Notes: generated by a model from the letters alone, not told the origin. A stretch of DNA of 64,000 nt from Celeribacter baekdonensis (GCF_900102315.1 NZ_FNBL01000009.1:1-64000), one strand, 5' to 3'. Shown: positions 43,272 to 52,938, numbered from the stretch's first letter. Numbers and translations are program-made.

Positions 43272-43354
43272 TCCCTTTTCTCCAAAAGCGTTTCGACATG
43301 ATGTTGAGAGACGGATCAATGTCGCAACGCGCGAAACGCTCTAAAGGACATGTC

Positions 43355-44227
43355 ATGACCCGAAAAAGGTTCGTCATCCTGTCGCTCGTGCCCGCCATCG
43401 GCCTTTTGGCCACGCTGGCACTGGTCTCGATTGCCGGGGCGGTGTGGTTCGCGCTTATGAACCGCACATTGCGCTCGCCCGATTACGACTTTGTCGGCGC
43501 CTATAACTTTTTGCGTCTGTTGCGCGATCACCGGTTTTTCAATGCACTGGAAATCTCCGCGATTTGGGAGCTGGTGACAGTGACCGGCACGCTGGTTGTG
43601 GCGGTGCTTTTGGCCGTGTTGATTTATGAGACGGTGAAAAAGCCGCTTTGGCGCAATTTGATCTGTTTCGCCTTCCTTGTGCCGGTGCTTTTGCCGCGCG
43701 TGGCGGCGGCGTTCATCTGGCGTTTTCTCTATTCCCCGTCCTTGGGGGCGATCAATTATCTGTTGGGGTTGGTGGGCATTGGCCCGGTGGAATTCCTGGC
43801 CGATCCGTCCTTGGCGCTCATTTCTGTGGCCATCGTCGACATTTGGCAATGGGGACTGTTTTTCACCGTCATCCTGCTCAAGCTGATGGAAACTTTACCA
43901 AAAGATCCGGTCGAAGCCGCCAAGCTCGACAATGCGCGCACATGGGAAATCCATGCCTATATCACCCTGCCGATGCTCAAAGGTCCGCTGATCAGTCTGG
44001 CACTTGTGAAAGCGGTCGAAAGCCTGCGCTCCTTTGATCTGATCTTTGTGATGACGGGCGGCGGACCCGGTACGGCGACCGAGACACTGGATCTTTATGC
44101 CTATCAAATGGGGATCAATATGGGCGGTCGGATTTCCTATGCCTCGGCCATGTCCATCCTGTTGCTGATCGTGACGACAGTGGTCTTTACCATCATCTGG
44201 AAAGCGGGGAAAAAATGGGCAAACTGA
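43355..44227 (+). CDS. Sugar/polyol ABC permease, MalF-like (module 2)
   Basis: The 290-residue membrane protein has six segments and the coupling loop EAAKLDNARTWEIHAYITLP, followed by FVMTGGGPGTATETLDLYAY. I chose ATG 43355, which has AAAGGA upstream. An earlier ATG at 43319 lies close to the hairpin and has no ribosome site. It overlaps the next permease by 13 bases. Confidence 0.87.
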   Translation: MTRKRFVILSLVPAIGLLATLALVSIAGAVWFALMNRTLRSPDYDFVGAYNFLRLLRDHRFFNALEISAIWELVTVTGTLVVAVLLAVLIYETVKKPLWRNLICFAFLVPVLLPRVAAAFIWRFLYSPSLGAINYLLGLVGIGPVEFLADPSLALISVAIVDIWQWGLFFTVILLKLMETLPKDPVEAAKLDNARTWEIHAYITLPMLKGPLISLALVKAVESLRSFDLIFVMTGGGPGTATETLDLYAYQMGINMGGRISYASAMSILLLIVTTVVFTIIWKAGKKWAN

Positions 44228-45030
44228 TTTCCACCACTCTGACACGGGCCCTGCTGGCGCTGTTGATCATCGTTGCCTTGGGGCCGATCCTTTGGACCGT
44301 TTTGGGCGCGTTCAAAGAGTTGCGTGACATCGTGACCCCGGTGCCAAAGCTGATCTTTGAACCGACCTTGGACAATTTCGCCACCATCCTGCGCAACCCG
44401 ACCATCCGGGACGGGCTGATGCATTCGGTGATCGTGGTCTCGGCCTCTGTGTTGATCGGTGCAGTGCTTGGCATTCCGGCGGCGCATACGTTGGCGCGCC
44501 ATGCCCGGCGCTGGGGCGATGATGTGCAATTCTTTGTGCTCTCATTGCGCTTCATGCCGCCCGTCGCCATCGCGATCCCGTTCATCGTGATCTACCTTGA
44601 CCTTGGCATCTATGACACGCTGTTTGGCCTCATCTTGGTCTATCTGATCACCACGATCTCGACCGTGATCTGGCTTGCCGTGCCCGCATTCGAGCGTGTG
44701 CCGCATGACATCGAAGAAGCCGCCGCCATGGAAGGCTGTGGTCCGGCTGAAGTGTTTTGGCGCTTTTCCTTGCCGTTGGCCGCGCCCTCACTGTTTGGCG
44801 CGCTGGTGTTCACCTTTGTGTTGGTCTGGAATGAGCTGTTGCTGGCGCTCACCTTGGCCGCGCAAAACGCCACGCTTCCGGTGGTGGCCGCCTCGATCAC
44901 ATCGCTTGGCAAAGAAGTTCCGTGGGGCGTGATCAACGCCGCGACCGTTCTTCTTGTTTTGCCTCCCCTCGTATTCATCGGCCTGCTCATGGGTCTGCTC
45001 AACACCATGGTCCGCAGCGGCCCGAAATAG
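44215..45030 (+). CDS. Sugar/polyol ABC permease, MalG-like (module 2)
   Basis: The 271-residue permease has its coupling loop as DIEEAAAMEGCGPAEVFWRFSLP and ends in a hydrophobic segment (PPLVFIGLLMGLLNTMVRSG). It is the partner of the preceding permease. The ATPase gene starts 10 bases later. Confidence 0.87.
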   Translation: MGKLISTTLTRALLALLIIVALGPILWTVLGAFKELRDIVTPVPKLIFEPTLDNFATILRNPTIRDGLMHSVIVVSASVLIGAVLGIPAAHTLARHARRWGDDVQFFVLSLRFMPPVAIAIPFIVIYLDLGIYDTLFGLILVYLITTISTVIWLAVPAFERVPHDIEEAAAMEGCGPAEVFWRFSLPLAAPSLFGALVFTFVLVWNELLLALTLAAQNATLPVVAASITSLGKEVPWGVINAATVLLVLPPLVFIGLLMGLLNTMVRSGPK

Positions 45031-45039
45031 GACACTTCA

Positions 45040-46119
45040 ATGGCACATATCCACTGTACCGACATCGTAAAATCCTATGGCGCTCATCCCGTCATCAGCG
45101 GTCTCAACCTTGATATCCCGAACCATGAATTTGTGGTCTTTCTCGGCCCCTCCGGCTGTGGCAAATCCACCATGTTGCGGATGATTGCGGGGTTGGAGGA
45201 GGTCACCGGCGGGCGGATTGAAATCGGTGGCACCGATGTCACCGACCTGCCGCCGGGTGAGCGCGGTGTGGCGATGGTGTTTCAAAGCTACGCGCTTTAT
45301 CCGCATATGAGCGTGGCCGACAACATCACCTTTGGCCTGCGTCGTCAGGGCGTGTCCAAGGCCGACATCGCCCCGCGTCTCAAACAGGTGGCGGAGGTTT
45401 TGGGGCTTGAAAACTTCCTGGACCGGCGGCCCAAAAACCTATCGGGTGGGCAACAACAACGGGTCGCCATGGCCCGCGCCATGATCAAAACGCCAAAGGT
45501 GTTTTTGTTCGACGAACCGTTGTCCAACCTCGACGCCAAGCTGCGCGAGAAATTGCGGACCGAAATTCGCCGGATGCATCTCAAGCTCAAAACCACGACG
45601 ATCTTTGTGACCCATGATCAGCTTGAGGCCATGACCATTGCTGACCGCATCGTGTTGATGCGCGACGGGATGATCGAACAAATGGGCACGCCGGACGAGA
45701 TTTTCGAACGGCCCGCCTCGCGCTTTGTCGCGGATTTTATCGGCACACCGGCGATGAATTTTATCACCGCACAGCTCGAACCGGGGCTGATTGCACACTC
45801 TGGCAGCATCCGCTTGCAGTTGTCTGAGGTGGAGTTCCCAAGCCTGAAACCGGGCCAGGAGGTCGAACTGGGTTTGCGCCCTGCGCGCATGGACCTCTGT
45901 GAGCCGGGCAGTGCCAATGCGCTCACCGGCGAGGTGGTGTTGGTCGAAAATATGGGCGCTGAAGGTCAGGTGATCACAGAGGTGGACGGTGCGGAAATTT
46001 CCTTTGTCACCCAAGGGTTCCGCGATCTGTCGATCGGCGACACCGTCCATTTCACCATTCGCCCCGAACATATCCACGTTTTTGACCCGAAAACAGGCCG
46101 CAGCCTGCGCAAGGACTGA
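45040..46119 (+). CDS. Sugar/polyol ABC ATPase, MalK/UgpC-like (module 2)
   Basis: The 359-residue ATPase has all motifs intact: Walker A GPSGCGKS, FQSYALYPHM, LSGGQQQR, VFLFDEP and VTHDQLEAM. It also has a TOBE-type C-terminal regulatory domain. As a homodimer it would drive the module 2 importer, unlike the asymmetric pair in module 1. Confidence 0.9.
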   Translation: MAHIHCTDIVKSYGAHPVISGLNLDIPNHEFVVFLGPSGCGKSTMLRMIAGLEEVTGGRIEIGGTDVTDLPPGERGVAMVFQSYALYPHMSVADNITFGLRRQGVSKADIAPRLKQVAEVLGLENFLDRRPKNLSGGQQQRVAMARAMIKTPKVFLFDEPLSNLDAKLREKLRTEIRRMHLKLKTTTIFVTHDQLEAMTIADRIVLMRDGMIEQMGTPDEIFERPASRFVADFIGTPAMNFITAQLEPGLIAHSGSIRLQLSEVEFPSLKPGQEVELGLRPARMDLCEPGSANALTGEVVLVENMGAEGQVITEVDGAEISFVTQGFRDLSIGDTVHFTIRPEHIHVFDPKTGRSLRKD

Positions 46120-46123
46120 TTTA

Positions 46124-47131
46124 ATGACGACGACACGCTACAGTGAAAAATTGGCCCGCCTACGCGCAGGCATGGGCCGCAAAGGCGATTACATGATCGC
46201 GGATGCCAAGGACGCCGATGTCACCGGCGGGGTGCCCGCCACCGGGCCGCGCCGCGATGCGAGCGGGAAAATCGTTGGCGCGCGCACCCGGCCCGAATTC
46301 CTTGATCAAATCCGCAAGGTGATTGATCAGGATGTGGTCGATATCATGCTGACCTCGGCGGGGAACATGGATATTTTGGCGACCAGCGGCGCCTTTGACG
46401 GGCGGGCCATTCAACCGGCGTTTCGCGCCAATGAAACCACCTGTGTCTGGGCCAATGTGCGCCACGCGGGCTATGCCCAAACGCCATCGCGCCCGTATCG
46501 GGGGGCCGATCTGGCCTTTGCTCCGGCGAATTTGTGTCTCTATTCGCTGACCTTCAACAATGACACCGAAGCGGATGCGCGCGCTTTGGAGGCCTATGCC
46601 GCCTTTCGCCGGGACGCCCGCGCGGCGGGTGTGGCGCATTTTCTTGAGGTGTTTAACCCCAATGTACCGGATGCGGTGGGGGAGGTTGAGGTCGGGGCCT
46701 ATGCCACCGATTGCATCATTCGCCTGTTGTCGAGCCTGACCTCCACTGAGCGGCCCGAGTTTTTGAAAGTCGCCTATAATGGCCCGAAAGCGATGGAAGA
46801 GCTGGCCGCGCATGATCCCTCTATGGTGGTTGGCGTGTTGGGTGGGGCGGGCGCGACCCATCGCGATACCTTTGAGTTGATTGCACAGTCCGAACGCTTT
46901 GGTGCGCGATTGGCGCTGTTTGGGCGCAAGATCAATCAGGCCGAAGATCAATGTTGCCTGATCCAATGGATGCGCGGTGTTGCCGATGGCGAGGTCTCGG
47001 CTGAGGAGGCGGTCAAGGGCTATCACGGCGATTTGGAAACGCTGGGGCTTCGGCCAGATCGTCCCTTGGCTGACGACATTCAGATCACGGCGGATGTGTT
47101 GCGCTTTGACGCCGCCGCTCTGTCCGTCTAA
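46124..47131 (+). CDS. Predicted TIM-barrel class I aldolase (DeoC/LacD-like)
   Basis: The 335-residue protein has a beta/alpha-barrel rhythm with FLKVAYNGP (candidate Schiff-base Lys215) and a phosphate-binding-type loop VGVLGGAGATHRD (residues 237-247). It also has LEVFNPNVP on the preceding strand. These features resemble DeoC/tagatose-bisphosphate-type class I aldolases, but I do not recognise a named family. It starts 4 bases after the ATPase stop. In an operon with a kinase and a GlpD-like dehydrogenase, cleavage of the keto-polyol phosphate to dihydroxyacetone phosphate or a similar triose plus an aldehyde is a reasonable inference. Confidence 0.6.
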   Translation: MTTTRYSEKLARLRAGMGRKGDYMIADAKDADVTGGVPATGPRRDASGKIVGARTRPEFLDQIRKVIDQDVVDIMLTSAGNMDILATSGAFDGRAIQPAFRANETTCVWANVRHAGYAQTPSRPYRGADLAFAPANLCLYSLTFNNDTEADARALEAYAAFRRDARAAGVAHFLEVFNPNVPDAVGEVEVGAYATDCIIRLLSSLTSTERPEFLKVAYNGPKAMEELAAHDPSMVVGVLGGAGATHRDTFELIAQSERFGARLALFGRKINQAEDQCCLIQWMRGVADGEVSAEEAVKGYHGDLETLGLRPDRPLADDIQITADVLRFDAAALSV

Positions 47132-47169
47132 TTTGCGCCGATCCGCAATTTTCGCAGGAGCACGCCCCT

Positions 47170-48123
47170 ATGGCCCGCGCCAATCATCCCTCTGATCGCA
47201 CCGTCGCCGAAACGGCTTGGCTCTATTATATCAAAGGGCTCAATCAGGGCGAAATCGCCAAGAAAATGAACCTGTCGCGCCCCACGGTCGTGACCTATCT
47301 GCGGCTGGCGCGGGAGCGGCAGATTGTGGGGGTCAAAATTTCCGGGATGCATTTTCGGGTCAATGAATTGGCCGATGCGCTCTGTGAAAAATTTGGTCTT
47401 GAGAGTGCCTTCGTGGTGCCCGAAGAAATCAACGCAGCTGAGACGATGCAGCAGGTCTGCGAAGCGACGGCGCAGTTTTTGCCGGATTTTGTCGCGCCGG
47501 GTGATACGCTTGGCGTGAGCTGGGGTCAAACCGTGTCCTTTGTCTCCGAGCGCGTGCCATGGTGGCCGATCCAAAATCTGGTGGTACGTCAACTCATCGG
47601 CTCCTTGGCCAACCCGCTTTTGCCGACCTGTGAAAGCTGTACCACAGAGATCGCACGTAGGCTTTCGGCGCAATGTATCAACCTCAACGCCCCTGCGGTC
47701 TGTTCGGAGGCTGGATTGGCCGAAAGACTGCGCGCCGAGCCGATCATTGCCGAACAACTGACCCACCTGAAAGACTGTAACAAAGCGATTTACTCGCTCA
47801 GCCCCTGCACCGAAGACACCCATGTGGTGCAGTTCAACATCGCCACAAAGACCGACATCGCCGATTATGTTGCCAAAGGCGCGGTTGGGATCATTGCGGG
47901 GCGGTTTATCGACGCGGAGGGCGCGCCGGTTTTGGGCGATCTGGACCGGCGTATGATCGGCGCGGATCAGGAGGCGTTGCGCAATATGTCAGGGCTTTTG
48001 GTGGTCAGCGGATTGAACAAACATGCCGCTACACATGCCGCGCTGCGTGGGGGGTATGTGACCCATGCGGTGCTGGATCTGGCACTGGCTGAGGCGCTTG
48101 TGAACGATGCGCCGAGTGCATGA
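47170..48123 (+). CDS. SorC-family sugar-binding transcriptional regulator
   Basis: The 317-residue protein has an N-terminal sigma-factor-like helix-turn-helix (YYIKGLNQGEIAKKMNLSRP, then TVVTYLRLARERQIV). A phosphosugar-binding domain of NagB/SorC type follows (GDTLGVSWGQTVSFV, then AVGIIAGRFIDAEGAPV). EryD and DeoR-like SorC proteins control erythritol, sorbitol and deoxyribonucleoside genes in response to phosphorylated intermediates. AGGAG precedes the ATG. As the last gene of module 2 it probably autoregulates the operon through the repeat at 38686. Confidence 0.87.
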   Translation: MARANHPSDRTVAETAWLYYIKGLNQGEIAKKMNLSRPTVVTYLRLARERQIVGVKISGMHFRVNELADALCEKFGLESAFVVPEEINAAETMQQVCEATAQFLPDFVAPGDTLGVSWGQTVSFVSERVPWWPIQNLVVRQLIGSLANPLLPTCESCTTEIARRLSAQCINLNAPAVCSEAGLAERLRAEPIIAEQLTHLKDCNKAIYSLSPCTEDTHVVQFNIATKTDIADYVAKGAVGIIAGRFIDAEGAPVLGDLDRRMIGADQEALRNMSGLLVVSGLNKHAATHAALRGGYVTHAVLDLALAEALVNDAPSA

Positions 48124-48128
48124 TGAAG

Positions 48129-48154
48129 GGGCGCGAGCAAGAATGCCCGCGCCC
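48129..48154. terminator. Bidirectional hairpin between convergent genes
   Basis: GGGCGCG (48129-48135) pairs with CGCGCCC (48148-48154) in the 37-bp gap between the SorC-type gene and the dehydrogenase. GTTTGATC follows rightward. The position fits shared termination of both operons. Confidence 0.6.
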
Positions 48155-48160
48155 GTTTGA

Positions 48161-49213
48161 TCACTCGGGGGCTTTGACAAGGATCTTGACGTGGGACTTT
48201 TCGGCCACGAGCGCCTCGAATCCTTCCGGCACGATGTCCTCAATCGCGATCCGTTTTGTGACCAGTTTATCGGCGTTGAAATAGCCTTGGGTCATCAATT
48301 CCATCACCGCCGGATAGACATTGCGGTACGCGATGGTGCCAAGCAGTTGCCGTTCTTTGAGCACCACGGTGTTGGGGTGAAACGCCGCCTCCTTTTCCCA
48401 GATCGAGACAATCAAGGTCTGTCCTTCGTGGCGCGTGGCGTCGATGCATTGTGGCAAAACCTGCGGCACGCCCGTCACTTCAAAAGCGACATGAACCCCG
48501 CCCGTTGCCGCGCGGATTGCGGTGACGGCGTCCGCCGATGTCGGGTCGATGGCTGAGGTTGCGCCGAGTTCCAGCGCCTTCTTGCGACGCACATCTGAGG
48601 GTTCAACCACATGGATTTGCGACGCCCCGGCGACACGCAGCGCTTCGACCACCAAAAGCCCGATGGGCCCCGCGCCAAACACCGCTGCCGTATCACCGGC
48701 TTTGATTTTGGACATGCGCACGGCATGCAGCGCCACGGCGGCCGGTTCAACCAGCGCGCCTTGTTCCATCGACAGAGTGTCGGGCATTTTGTGAATCATC
48801 CGCGCGGGCACCACGGAATAGGCGGCAAACCCACCGTGACCGCCGGAGAGGCCAACAAAGCCCAAGCTGTCGCAGAGATTGTATTTGCCTTCCAAACAGG
48901 CGGGGCAGTCGCCACAGGCAAAGATCGGTTCGATGGCCACGCGGTCGCCTTTGGCCACATGGGTGACATTTTCACCGACCTCGGTCACCACGCCGCTGTA
49001 TTCATGGCCCATCGTGATCGGGGCCTGATCGTGGCTGAGCGGGTGATCTTCGCCCACGGGGACAAAGATCGGTCCGGCGAGATATTCATGCAGATCACTG
49101 CCACAGATGCCGGTCCAGGCGACCTTGACCTTAACGTCGCCGGGGCCGGGGGTTGGCTCTGCCACCTCTTCAACCCGGATGTCTTTAACGCCATACCAAC
49201 GCGCTGCTTTCAT
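48161..49213 (-). CDS. Zinc-dependent alcohol dehydrogenase, 2,3-butanediol-dehydrogenase-like
   Basis: The 350-residue MDR-family enzyme has catalytic zinc ligands in TGICGSDLHEY and MGHEYSG, structural zinc cysteines in CGDCPACLEGKYNLC, and the NAD loop VFGAGPIGLLVVEAL. An extended loop IFVPVGEDHPLSHDQAP is typical of butanediol and related vicinal-diol dehydrogenases. The start ATG 49213 follows GGAGAC. It lies 62 bases behind the monooxygenase gene on the same strand. It could oxidise a vicinal diol or an alcohol formed by that enzyme. Confidence 0.85.
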   Translation of the reverse strand: MKAARWYGVKDIRVEEVAEPTPGPGDVKVKVAWTGICGSDLHEYLAGPIFVPVGEDHPLSHDQAPITMGHEYSGVVTEVGENVTHVAKGDRVAIEPIFACGDCPACLEGKYNLCDSLGFVGLSGGHGGFAAYSVVPARMIHKMPDTLSMEQGALVEPAAVALHAVRMSKIKAGDTAAVFGAGPIGLLVVEALRVAGASQIHVVEPSDVRRKKALELGATSAIDPTSADAVTAIRAATGGVHVAFEVTGVPQVLPQCIDATRHEGQTLIVSIWEKEAAFHPNTVVLKERQLLGTIAYRNVYPAVMELMTQGYFNADKLVTKRIAIEDIVPEGFEALVAEKSHVKILVKAPE

Positions 49214-49275
49214 AGTCTGTCTCCATATATACAAAGGGTGCGCCCGGACGGGGAGAGTCCGGGCGCGGGGAGGCA

Positions 49276-51075
49276 TCACGACAGGTGATGCACCGGCTGA
49301 AGGCCGTAGACCGGGGTCTCAAGGCCCTCCATCCGCGCTTTCAGTTGCAGCGCGAGATAAAGCGAATAGTGCCGCGATTGGTGAAGGTTGCCGCCGTGGA
49401 ACCACAGGTTCTCCTGCTGCGTCGGCTTCCACATGTTGCGCTGTTCGCCTTCCCACGGACCGGGGTCTTTGGTGGTGTCAGACCCAAGGCCCCAGACCTT
49501 GCCCACCTTATCGGCCACCTCTTGGCTGATCAGATCGGCGGCCCAGCCATTCATTGACCCAAAACCCGTGGCCATGACCACAAGATCGGCCTCAAGCCGG
49601 GTGCCATCGCTCAGCACCACGGCGTCTTCTTCGAAGTGATCGACCTGACCTTGGACAAGCTTGACCTCGCCGTCGATGATCAGTTGGCTGGCACCCACGT
49701 CGATGTAATAACCCGACCCCCGCCGCAGGTATTTCAGGAACAGGCCAGAACCGTCGTCGCCCCAATCCAGTTGAAATCCTGCCTTCTCCAGCCCAGCGTA
49801 GAATTCGGCATCGCGCTCGCGCATCTGGTCATAGAGCGGGATTTGGAAGTCGTGCATGATCTTGTAGGGCAGGGAGGCGAAAATCATATCCGCCTTCTCG
49901 GTCGTGACGCCGTTGGCCAGAGCCTCTTCGGAATAGAGCCCGCCAAGGCCGATTTCCATCAAACTGTCGGAACGCACGATATGGGTCGAGGACCGCTGTA
50001 CCATGGTCACATCGGCCTCGGCCTCCCAAAGCGCGGCGCAGATGTCATGGGCGGAGTTGTTGGACCCGACCACGACGACCTTTTTGCCGGTCCAGTCATC
50101 CGGGCCTTTGTGTTGGGACGAATGTTGAATCTCGCCCTTAAAGCTGTCCATGCCGGGAAAATGAGGCACGTTCGGCTTGCCTGACATACCGGTGGCCAGC
50201 ACAAGCTGTGTCGGTTTCAGAATGACGGTTTCGCCATCGCGATTGACCTCGACCGTCCATGTTCCGGCGCTCTCATCATAGGTGGCTTTGACCACTTCGG
50301 AACGGGTCCAATAGTTGATCTCCATGACTTTCGTGTACATCTCAAGCCAATCACCGACCTTGTCTTTCGGCGTGAACACCGGCCAGTTGTCGGGGAATTT
50401 GATGTAAGGCAGGTGATCGTACCAGATCGGATCATGCAAGCAGAGCGATTTGTAGCGCGAGCGCCATTGGTCGCCGGGGCGGTCGTGTTTGTCCAAAACG
50501 ATGGTTGGGACGCCAAGCTGACGCAACCGCGCGCCCAAGGCGATGCCGCCCTGCCCGCCACCGATGATCACCGTGTAGGGTTGGGTGTCATAGCCAAGCG
50601 AGGCCTCCTCCGCCTCGCGCCGCTCTTTCCAGCTCAGGCGGTTTTTCTGCGCGCCGTGTTCCGCCCCCATCGGACGGGCTTTGCCGCGGTTTTCCTCAAA
50701 GCCTTTGAGTTCCTGCAAAGCGGTCAGCAAGGTCCAGATCCGGTCGTCTTTCAGCCGCATCAGACCCCAGCCCCGCCCAGCCTTGGTCTCAAATGTCACC
50801 CAAGCTGTCGTTACACCGTCCTCCTCGACCGGGAGTTCGCCGTCTTGCAGACGGAACGTATTGGGCTGTGTTTTATCCAATTGGTGCAGCAACATTTCCC
50901 CCACAGCCTCCTGACCCTCAACCGTCTTAAGGTTCCAGGTCACGGCGACCAAATCGCGCCAATAGCTGTCGGTGGTAAAAAGTGCCGTGGCCGCTTTGAT
51001 GTCGCTTTCCTCCAAAGCGGCATTCAATCGGTCCAGCACGTCCTGCGTGCGGGTCGTCACGGTTGAATCAAGCAT
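49276..51075 (-). CDS. FMO-like flavin monooxygenase with NTF2-like N-terminal domain
   Basis: The 599-residue protein has an N-terminal SnoaL/NTF2-like domain (about residues 1-130, beginning LDRLNAALEESDIKAATALF). An FAD-binding motif GGGQGGIALGARLRQLG, the FMO-identifying FKGEIQHSSQH, an NADPH motif VVVGSNNSAHD and the late ATGFGSMNGW segment follow. Such proteins oxygenate small carbonyl, amine or sulfur compounds. AGGAGG lies before ATG 51075. The AcoR-like activator upstream and the diol dehydrogenase downstream suggest a ketone or diol pathway; the substrate is unknown. Confidence 0.85.
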   Translation of the reverse strand: MLDSTVTTRTQDVLDRLNAALEESDIKAATALFTTDSYWRDLVAVTWNLKTVEGQEAVGEMLLHQLDKTQPNTFRLQDGELPVEEDGVTTAWVTFETKAGRGWGLMRLKDDRIWTLLTALQELKGFEENRGKARPMGAEHGAQKNRLSWKERREAEEASLGYDTQPYTVIIGGGQGGIALGARLRQLGVPTIVLDKHDRPGDQWRSRYKSLCLHDPIWYDHLPYIKFPDNWPVFTPKDKVGDWLEMYTKVMEINYWTRSEVVKATYDESAGTWTVEVNRDGETVILKPTQLVLATGMSGKPNVPHFPGMDSFKGEIQHSSQHKGPDDWTGKKVVVVGSNNSAHDICAALWEAEADVTMVQRSSTHIVRSDSLMEIGLGGLYSEEALANGVTTEKADMIFASLPYKIMHDFQIPLYDQMRERDAEFYAGLEKAGFQLDWGDDGSGLFLKYLRRGSGYYIDVGASQLIIDGEVKLVQGQVDHFEEDAVVLSDGTRLEADLVVMATGFGSMNGWAADLISQEVADKVGKVWGLGSDTTKDPGPWEGEQRNMWKPTQQENLWFHGGNLHQSRHYSLYLALQLKARMEGLETPVYGLQPVHHLS

Positions 51076-51216
51076 CACATCTCCTCCTAAGTGCGTTTCT
51101 TGTGAGAGGAGTATTTCAGGAGGGCTTTGGCGTGGGCTATGCTCAATCGTTCCGACTACGACCAAAAAACAGGCGCTGCGTTGCGGCATGTTGCACGCGC
51201 AACAGCGCGCAACACC

Positions 51217-52938
51217 TTAGCCGGGCGGGCGTAATCCGGCTTTGCGAATTCGGCGCAAAACGGTCGAGCGATTGACGCCCAATCGTCGCGAGGCCTGTGC
51301 CATATTCCAATCACAGGCGTCCAAAACCTGTTCCAGCGTTTCTTCGGTCGGTTGATGCGTTTCAACGGGAGGTGGCAGATCGGGCAGGTCGATCACCGGG
51401 CCTTCACAGAGCGCGATTGCCACATCGAGCACCTGTTCCAATTCGCGCAGATTCCCCGGCCATGAGCGCCCCATCAGATCGGCCCGCGCGGAGGGCGACA
51501 AGCGGATGGTTTCGGGCGACCGACGGCGCAGCATTCGGTCGATCAGCCAGCCAAGATCCTGTCGCTGGCGCAGCGGCGGGAGGGTCAGGGTGCTGCCTGC
51601 CAAACGATGAAACAGCGGGCGGGGCAGGGTCATCTGCCCCGGCGCAAGACAGGTTGTGGAGAGGGGGCGCAGGTCGGGTCTTTGATCCAAAAGCACGGTG
51701 AGCGCGGCGGCGGTCTCTGAGGTGAGCGCGTCGATGCCGCGCAGCAAAAGCGTCGTTGGGCCGACCCCCTCGCCGCAGGCCGTTTGGAGTGCCATGGGCG
51801 TGAGCCCGGCGCAGTCCAGCGGGACAAACCCATTCACCTGACTCACCATATGAATGGCCCGTGCCAGCTTGTTTTTGCCTGTTCCTGTGTCGCCGCAGAT
51901 CAACAAAGGCACGGTGGTCCGCGCCAGTTTTTCGGCCTGTGTCAGCAGTCGCGCTATGATGGGATCGCTGCCGGCCAACCCGGTCAAAACCCCACCACGG
52001 CGGGGTGCAGCCCGCAATGTCCGCGGGGCTTGCGGCGCGATAGCATGACCAAAAAGCGCGCCGCCGTCGCGCAGCTCGATAATCCGCTCTTCGGTCGGTC
52101 GGTCACGCATCAGATCAGGAAGATCATCGACGGACAGATTCAATGCCGCGTCGATCCGTTGGCCCAGAATGGGCGCGCCCTCAGGGAACAACCGACGTGC
52201 GCCGCGCGTATAGCCGATGATCTGTCCAGAGCCATCCAGCCGCACCGCGACCTCTGGATCAACATCCAAAAACTCCGGGCTGGATGAGAAGCGCAACACC
52301 CAATCCTGACGGCTTTCGGCCATGAGGTTGGCCATCTCCACCCGCCGCGCGGCGGTGGTCACAAGGCTCATGGCAAGGTTCTGACTGCTTTTCGTGGTTG
52401 GTGATCGCAGCAGTGAAATATCCAAAACGGCGGTGAGTTGTCCAAGGCTGTCAAAGATCGGTGCAGCGGTGCAAGAGAGCGTCGTATGCGCATTGCCGAA
52501 ATGGTCGTCCTGATGCACCGTTACGGGTTCCTGCGTAAAAATACAGGCGCCAACGCCACAGGTCCCGGCCAGTTCTTCGGCCCAGTTCGAACCAAGATAA
52601 AGCCCCGCGCCGCGCAGTTCGTCTGCAAACAATTCGTCCCCGAAAAAATCGACGCAGACACCCTGTGCATCGGTGAGGATAAGGACGTAATTTTGTCCGG
52701 CCACCTGACGAAACAGGTTTTGTAACCCGGTGCGTGCGGCGGCGATCATCCACTCCGCCTGTTTGCGATGATCGCGTAACTCCGCCTCGGTGACAATATG
52801 CGCCGGATCGTTTCGCAGCGGGTCCATACCGTACAGCTCAACGCAACGCCGCCAAGACGCGGACACGAAGGTGTCGCGACCGGTCTGTGTGCCTTCCAGC
52901 ACTTGTTCGATTTCCTCGATATGTTGGCGATCGCTCAA
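51217..52938 (-). CDS. AcoR-like regulator with degenerate AAA+ domain
   Basis: The 573-residue protein has a GAF-type sensor region (about residues 60-200), an AAA+ domain (about 310-490) and a C-terminal Fis-type helix-turn-helix (MAQASRRLGVNRSTVLRRIR). Walker A is present (GDTGTGKN). The loop that should carry GAFTGA is missing, and the Walker B acidic pair is replaced: LLLRGIDAL where LFLDEIGDM is expected. It should therefore not activate sigma-54 polymerase in the normal way. I chose TTG 52938: AGGAGG lies 8 bases before it and it overlaps the upstream stop as TTGA. A GTG at 52968 is the alternative. Confidence 0.82.
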   Translation of the reverse strand: MSDRQHIEEIEQVLEGTQTGRDTFVSASWRRCVELYGMDPLRNDPAHIVTEAELRDHRKQAEWMIAAARTGLQNLFRQVAGQNYVLILTDAQGVCVDFFGDELFADELRGAGLYLGSNWAEELAGTCGVGACIFTQEPVTVHQDDHFGNAHTTLSCTAAPIFDSLGQLTAVLDISLLRSPTTKSSQNLAMSLVTTAARRVEMANLMAESRQDWVLRFSSSPEFLDVDPEVAVRLDGSGQIIGYTRGARRLFPEGAPILGQRIDAALNLSVDDLPDLMRDRPTEERIIELRDGGALFGHAIAPQAPRTLRAAPRRGGVLTGLAGSDPIIARLLTQAEKLARTTVPLLICGDTGTGKNKLARAIHMVSQVNGFVPLDCAGLTPMALQTACGEGVGPTTLLLRGIDALTSETAAALTVLLDQRPDLRPLSTTCLAPGQMTLPRPLFHRLAGSTLTLPPLRQRQDLGWLIDRMLRRRSPETIRLSPSARADLMGRSWPGNLRELEQVLDVAIALCEGPVIDLPDLPPPVETHQPTEETLEQVLDACDWNMAQASRRLGVNRSTVLRRIRKAGLRPPG

